NCBI GenBank assembly: GCA_934457415.1
Contig: CAKSHM010000003.1
Location: 62,001-126,000, forward strand
Source: an uncultured Eubacteriales bacterium
Lineage (GTDB): Bacteria; Bacillota; Clostridia; Oscillospirales; Acutalibacteraceae
Direction of reading: 5' to 3'
DNA: 64,000 bases
Part shown: positions 60,381 through 64,000 of the stretch, one piece after another
Layout: every line of letters starts with the position of its first letter
Position numbering within the stretch: the stretch's first letter is position 1
Translations under genes and position numbers: made by a program
Notes under the pieces: generated by a model
Seen by the model: the letters and a program-made list of their open reading frames with translations, nothing else
Database searches by the model: none
Told to the model about the DNA's origin: nothing

Positions 60381-61258
60381 TTAATTTTCCTCCGTTTGTT
60401 TTCTTTTCTTAATTTATAATCATCGGCAGGGAAACCGCCGGAGATATAAAGCATGGTGAGCATTGCAAAAATGAATGCCTGCAGACAGCCGCTGAACACA
60501 TCGAAATAAACCGAAAGGACAGCGGGAATACCAATCTGTAAAATCGGAAATTCGGTAAGCCACCCGAAAATCAGCTTTGAAAGACCCGAAAGACCCGCGG
60601 CGACAAGCGCCGATATGACAGAGCCCGAAAGAACGTTTCCGTAATGACGGAAGGTCATAGAAACGGGGTTTGCCAGCTCGCCGATAACATTAAACGGCGC
60701 AAAAAAAGGAATCGGGTCGAAGAATCCCTTGATATAATACCAAAGGCCGCATTTCAGCTTATAATGCGTTATCAGAATAAACACAAGTATTGCCCAGCCT
60801 GCGACGATATTCATATCCGAGGTCGGCGGATACAGTCCTAATAGAGACATTAGGCTTGAAAATGCGGAAAGCGCCATGATTGAGGCGATAAACGGGGCAA
60901 AGCCAGAAAAATATTCTCCCATATTTTCATTTACAAGTCCCTTGGTTTTTTCGACTATCCATTCGGCAACCAGCTGTCTTTTAAGTCCGCCCTTTGCGGA
61001 AATTCCGTGAGTTACAAAAAGGCAGAGTCCGAAAATCGAAATCATAACAAGCCACGAATTTATCTGGGACGCAGTTATCCACATATCCTGCAGGGGCATC
61101 TTTATACAAAAATACTTTTGCGCGCCTGCAATCTGAATTCCGTCGATTTTAGGAGTGGTTAAAACCTTTATAACCATTCCTGCTATAAGCGGAAGGACGG
61201 TTATAAGAAGATAAAGCACATCAACCGTTTTAAAACCGCGGCTTTTATTTTTCGGCAA
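60374..61258 (-). CDS. atpB: ATP synthase a subunit
   Basis: About 294 residues with five or six membrane helices. The essential arginine lies in MTFRHYGNVLSGSVISALVAA. It forms the ion channel against the c ring. Three in-frame starts are possible: TTG 61258 (AAAGGAG 9 bases upstream), ATG 61267 (directly touching that site) and TTG 61279 (no site). I favour 61258. The gene overlaps the end of the atpI-like gene. Confidence 0.92.
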   Translation of the reverse strand: MPKNKSRGFKTVDVLYLLITVLPLIAGMVIKVLTTPKIDGIQIAGAQKYFCIKMPLQDMWITASQINSWLVMISIFGLCLFVTHGISAKGGLKRQLVAEWIVEKTKGLVNENMGEYFSGFAPFIASIMALSAFSSLMSLLGLYPPTSDMNIVAGWAILVFILITHYKLKCGLWYYIKGFFDPIPFFAPFNVIGELANPVSMTFRHYGNVLSGSVISALVAAGLSGLSKLIFGWLTEFPILQIGIPAVLSVYFDVFSGCLQAFIFAMLTMLYISGGFPADDYKLRKENKRRKIKC

Positions 61259-61664
61259 CGCTGTCATCTCCTTTATCAAAAAGCGGTCTGAAAGTTATTG
61301 CTATCCGCGGAAAGAAAAGCGGAGCAAGCAGTGTGACAATATTGAAATAATCATTAAAAAGCACGCAAAGCGCGATAACAAGGAACATTCCGGCGCTTCT
61401 TAAGGACTGAGAAAACTTAAGCCTTGTTTTAGCGGTTTTTTCATCGGTATTAACGGCCTTCTGAACCGTCAGTCCCATAAGAAAGAAATTAAGCACAGCA
61501 ACCGAAAATCCGACCAGATTTCCCGTGATATAGGTAAAAGAATAATCGAGAGAGCTTAAAGCGCATACGATAAGGCATATACCCTGCATAAGAATGCTCA
61601 GTATAAAAGAAAAAATCAAAATATACAGAGATTCTTTTTTCACGGTTTTATCTATCTTGGACAT
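61245..61664 (-). CDS. atpI: ATP synthase subunit I-like membrane protein
   Basis: 139 residues with four predicted membrane helices (LYILIFSFILSILMQGICLIV first). Position at the head of the atp operon and size fit the ATP synthase I family, which helps assemble the c ring or import Mg2+. Sequence conservation in this family is low, so the assignment leans on context. Confidence 0.75.
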   Translation of the reverse strand: MSKIDKTVKKESLYILIFSFILSILMQGICLIVCALSSLDYSFTYITGNLVGFSVAVLNFFLMGLTVQKAVNTDEKTAKTRLKFSQSLRSAGMFLVIALCVLFNDYFNIVTLLAPLFFPRIAITFRPLFDKGDDSVAEK

Positions 61665-61706
61665 AACTAATCATTCCTTGTCGGGTTTTAATTTGACACC
61701 AATCGC

Positions 61707-61735
61707 ATTATACTATATTTTACCTGCTTTTTCAA
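61707..61735 (-). promoter_or_regulatory. Promoter of the atp operon
   Basis: TTGAAA (61730-61735), 17 bases, TATAAT (61707-61712) on the reverse strand, about 43 bases before the atpI start. Confidence 0.75.
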
Positions 61736-61801
61736 GAAATTTACAGATAAATTTTAACCTGTAAAACCGATGAGGTAAACAGTCAAACATTGAATGACTG
61801 C

Positions 61802-61842
61802 AAAAAATACAGACAAATGCTGTCCATTTGTCTGTATTTTTT
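61802..61842. terminator. Terminator of the HtrA protease gene
   Basis: Perfect 18-pair stem (61802-61819 with 61825-61842) with CTGTC loop; A and T runs form the stem ends on both strands. Confidence 0.85.
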
Positions 61843-61848
61843 ATTTGC

Positions 61849-63138
61849 TTATTTATTTCCGTCTGAGCCTACGGTCAAGGTTGCGGTCTGAGTCTTACCC
61901 GAACGGTAATATTTTACCTTGACTTTTTTACCGGGATCTGTTTCTTTCAGTATATCGGTAAGCTGAGTATATTCGGTTATTTTATTTCCGTCAAACTCTG
62001 TTATAATATCTCCGCGCTTGATTCCTGCTTTATCGGCAGGGCTGTCCTCATCGACATTTGCGACAACGGCTCCCGAGGGATATCCGTAATAAGAAAGAAC
62101 CGACGAGGTATATTTAGTACTTATGGCAACGCCGATATAAGACTGAGCGGAATTTTCCTTGGAAATAATCTTATTGCACTTTTCCACGGCTTCGTTTACG
62201 GGTATTGCAAAGCCCATGCCCTCATATTCCTCGGAAACGATTTTAGAGGAGTTAATTCCTACAAGCTGTCCCTTTACATTAAGGAGCGCGCCGCCCGAAT
62301 TTCCGGGGTTAATCGCTGCGTCGGTCTGAATTAAAGAAACGGTTGAAGTGCTTGAAACCTTACGGTTTAATCCGCTGATAATACCTGAGGTTACGCTTCC
62401 CATAAATTCAAGTCCGCCGGGGTTTCCGACAGTAATGACCGTCTGTCCGACCTGAAGTGAAGAGGAATCGCTTATTTCAACCGGCGTAAGACCGGTTGCG
62501 TCGATTTTTATTACGGCAAGGTCATCTGAAATATTGTAACCTACAACCGTTGCGTTATAAGGCTTAGACTCAATGCTTCCGATATAAACATCAATTTTTC
62601 CGTTAGATTCAACGGCGCTCTGAATTACATGATAATTGGTTATAATATAACCGTCCGAAGAATAGACAACTCCCGATCCTTCGCCCGTCGATTCGCTTTT
62701 TCCTCCGAAAAAGCTGCTTACTGAAGTTGTGGTTCTGATTCCGACCACGCTGTTCTGAACCTTTTGGGCAACAGCCTGCGCAACGGTCTGAGCAGTCTCG
62801 TCAACATTTATATTCACATTTGAAATACTGCTCTGAGCGGACTGTTTTGGACTTTCTGTCTGTTTGCCTATATTGCCTGTAAGATATAGCGCCGCAAAGC
62901 AGCTTCCCGCACCGACCAGTGCCGAAAGAACAACGGTGCAAACCGCCAAAGCGATTTTATTGCCGCCCTTGTTTGATTTTTTCTTTTTAGGCGTAATATC
63001 ATAGTTTACCCGATAGCTGTTGCTTCCATTTTCATTACCTGCTGCCGAAAAAGGGGTATAATCCGTATCGTCGCAGACAAAATCCGGTGTATTATCCGTA
63101 CCGCCGAAGGTTGTGCGGTTAAGATCATTGTTATCCAT
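61849..63138 (-). CDS. HtrA/DegP-type membrane serine protease with PDZ domain
   Basis: 429 residues. An acidic 50-residue cytoplasmic start, a lysine patch (51-57) and one membrane helix (about 62-86) lead to a trypsin-like domain outside the membrane with H170 (TNYHVI), D206 (DDLAVIKI) and S281 (GNSGGAL). A C-terminal PDZ domain (about 330-425) has SPADKAGIKRGDIITE. It degrades misfolded envelope proteins. AAGGAAGG precedes the ATG. Confidence 0.94.
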   Translation of the reverse strand: MDNNDLNRTTFGGTDNTPDFVCDDTDYTPFSAAGNENGSNSYRVNYDITPKKKKSNKGGNKIALAVCTVVLSALVGAGSCFAALYLTGNIGKQTESPKQSAQSSISNVNINVDETAQTVAQAVAQKVQNSVVGIRTTTSVSSFFGGKSESTGEGSGVVYSSDGYIITNYHVIQSAVESNGKIDVYIGSIESKPYNATVVGYNISDDLAVIKIDATGLTPVEISDSSSLQVGQTVITVGNPGGLEFMGSVTSGIISGLNRKVSSTSTVSLIQTDAAINPGNSGGALLNVKGQLVGINSSKIVSEEYEGMGFAIPVNEAVEKCNKIISKENSAQSYIGVAISTKYTSSVLSYYGYPSGAVVANVDEDSPADKAGIKRGDIITEFDGNKITEYTQLTDILKETDPGKKVKVKYYRSGKTQTATLTVGSDGNK

Positions 63139-63170
63139 AAATAATCCTTCCTTTGATTTGATTTTTTTCC

Positions 63171-63200
63171 ATTATAAAATGTATTTATGACTTTTGTCAA
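63171..63200 (-). promoter_or_regulatory. Promoter of the HtrA protease gene
   Basis: TTGACA (63195-63200), 18 bases, TATAAT (63171-63176) on the reverse strand, 33 bases before the ATG. Confidence 0.75.
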
Positions 63201-63237
63201 ATATTTGTATGAATTATTTGTAAATAAAATAAAATGC

Positions 63238-63266
63238 TTTACTTTTCATATTATATGTGATATAAT
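63238..63266 (+). promoter_or_regulatory. Promoter of rpsO
   Basis: TTTACT (63238-63243), 17 bases, TATAAT (63261-63266). Predicted start about 63273. Confidence 0.7.
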
Positions 63267-63272
63267 ATTCAG

Positions 63273-63380
63273 CGGTCTTTTAGGACCCGTTACCTTTTTC
63301 TGTGCTTAGGGCGACTGCCGCAAAGCGGAAGCACTTACGGCCTTAGGCTCGGATATAGGACTAAATTTAAAAGGAGTGAA
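63273..63380 (+). promoter_or_regulatory. Structured leader of rpsO, candidate S15 autoregulatory RNA
   Basis: The roughly 110-base leader contains a small GGTC...GACC hairpin and a branched stem GTGCTT...AAGCAC enclosing CCGC-AAA-GCGG. S15 represses its own mRNA in several phyla through leader structures of different shape, so this is a plausible S15 site, but I cannot match it to a named family. Confidence 0.5.
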
Positions 63381-63385
63381 AGAAA

Positions 63386-63649
63386 ATGACCAATGAGGTT
63401 AAGCGTCAGGTAATCGCAGATTATGCGACACATGAAGGCGATACAGGTTCTCCCGAAGTGCAGATTGCTCTTCTTACAACCCGTATCAATGAGCTTAACG
63501 AGCACTTGAGCGTTCACAAAAACGATCATCATTCGCGCCGCGGTCTTCTCAAAATGGTAGGTCACAGAAGAAATCTTCTTGCTTATCTTCAGAAGAACGA
63601 TATCGAAAGATACCGTGCGATCGTTAAAAAGCTCGGTCTTCGTAAGTAA
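63386..63649 (+). CDS. rpsO: 30S ribosomal protein S15
   Basis: 87 residues, full length. HEGDTGSPEVQIALLTTRI and LNEHLSVHKNDHHSRRGLL, then VGHRRNLLAYL, are the conserved 16S rRNA-binding helices. AAAGGAGTG precedes the ATG. It is followed by a terminator and then pnp, the usual bacterial order. Confidence 0.98.
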   Translation: MTNEVKRQVIADYATHEGDTGSPEVQIALLTTRINELNEHLSVHKNDHHSRRGLLKMVGHRRNLLAYLQKNDIERYRAIVKKLGLRK

Positions 63650-63660
63650 TCGTAAATTTT

Positions 63661-63697
63661 GCAAACCGGACCTTAAAAATCCGGTTTGCTTTTATTT
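63661..63697 (+). terminator. Terminator of rpsO
   Basis: Ten-pair stem GCAAACCGGA / TCCGGTTTGC (63661-63670 with 63680-63689), then TTTTATTT. It may be partly read through into pnp. Confidence 0.85.
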
Positions 63698-63773
63698 CGG
63701 CGGTTTTCAGCCTTTAGCGGTAAATCGAGAGTTTATCTTGAGATGAGCTTTGGATTTATTGCTAACGAAAGAG

Positions 63774-63803
63774 AATCTCCGAAAAATTTAAAAAAAGGAG
63801 ATT
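63774..63803 (+). promoter_or_regulatory. Hairpin that can mask the pnp ribosome binding site
   Basis: AATCTCC (63774-63780) is complementary to GGAGATT (63797-63803), which contains the pnp Shine-Dalgarno sequence. The loop is 16 bases and AT-rich. Confidence 0.5.
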
Positions 63804-63808
63804 TTTAA

Positions 63809-64000
63809 ATGTTTGAAAATTACAAGGTTTATGAAACCACCATTGCGGGCAGACCGTTTAAGCTTGAGACAGGCAAAATGGCAGGTCTTGCAAATGCGGC
63901 TTTCATGGCTTCTTACGGCGAGACGAATGTTCTTTGCACCGTAACCGCCTCGGACAAACCGCGTGAGGGAGTGGATTTCTTCCCTCTTTCAGTTGACTAT
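63809..64000 (+). CDS. pnp: Polyribonucleotide nucleotidyltransferase, N-terminal part (runs off right edge)
   Basis: 64 codons before the window ends. The start FENYKVYETTIAGRPFKLET, followed by GETNVLCTVTAS, and PREGVDFFPLSVDY belong to the first RNase PH domain of PNPase, the phosphorolytic 3' exonuclease of mRNA decay. AAAGGAG lies 8 bases before the ATG. Linked to rpsO as usual. Confidence 0.95.
   Translation, partial: MFENYKVYETTIAGRPFKLETGKMAGLANAAFMASYGETNVLCTVTASDKPREGVDFFPLSVDY

Overview
The window reads as a chromosome segment from an anaerobic low-to-moderate GC Bacillota, most likely class Clostridia near the Ruminococcaceae/Oscillospirales. This placement is inferred from several signs. 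RNase Y is present as the endoribonuclease. The rimP-nusA-ylxR-ylxQ-infB-rbfA-nrnA-truB-ribF gene order is the Firmicutes one. Two T-box leaders precede aminoacyl-tRNA synthetase genes. The F-type ATP synthase has a sodium-type c subunit, and there is a cohesin/dockerin pair. I saw no rRNA, tRNA, CRISPR array, prophage or complete insertion sequence. Most of the window is dense core-genome coding sequence, with near-consensus sigma-A promoters (TTGACA, 17-base spacer, TATAAT) and hairpin terminators between convergent genes.

Layout, 1-20 kb. A partial rhamnulokinase gene faces away from an FkbM-type methyltransferase gene. Then come rny and panE on the plus strand. A long minus-strand block follows: a DUF1015 gene, a lipoprotein gene, and the translation/RNA operon from ribF back to rimP, which has its own promoter and a leader terminator. 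Upstream are a PASTA pseudokinase gene and a metallophosphoesterase gene. A penicillin-binding-protein-type carboxypeptidase and a lipoprotein cyclophilin lie on the plus strand.

Layout, 20-43 kb. A cohesin-bearing membrane protein and a dockerin-bearing cell-wall hydrolase form one operon. A DUF11 protein follows. The asnS-asnA operon sits behind a T-box with an AAC specifier. A minus-strand block murI-DUF1934-argS-pncB-lipoprotein-lon-engB-SGNH hydrolase comes next. Then a P-loop protein gene, an ArsR-CadA metal efflux operon whose regulator has no ordinary start codon, gdhA, and thrS behind a second T-box.

Layout, 43-64 kb. An AraC regulator (also lacking an ordinary start codon) diverges from nagB-nagA-nahK. 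galK and ackA face them. tmcAL and a mutarotase-fold gene follow. Next is a three-gene envelope operon whose first product fuses a polyprenyl-phosphate glycosyltransferase, a GtrA flippase and a phosphodiester glycosidase. The atpI-B-E-F-H-A-G-D-C operon, an HtrA protease gene, rpsO with a structured leader and the start of pnp complete the window.

The most interesting points are the glycosyltransferase/GtrA/glycosidase fusion operon, a two-carboxylate c subunit paired with a truncated epsilon subunit, two regulator genes that appear to start with ACG, a 62-base repeat resembling the T-arm of tRNA that directly abuts two ribosome binding sites, and a kinase-fold PASTA protein with its catalytic residues replaced.
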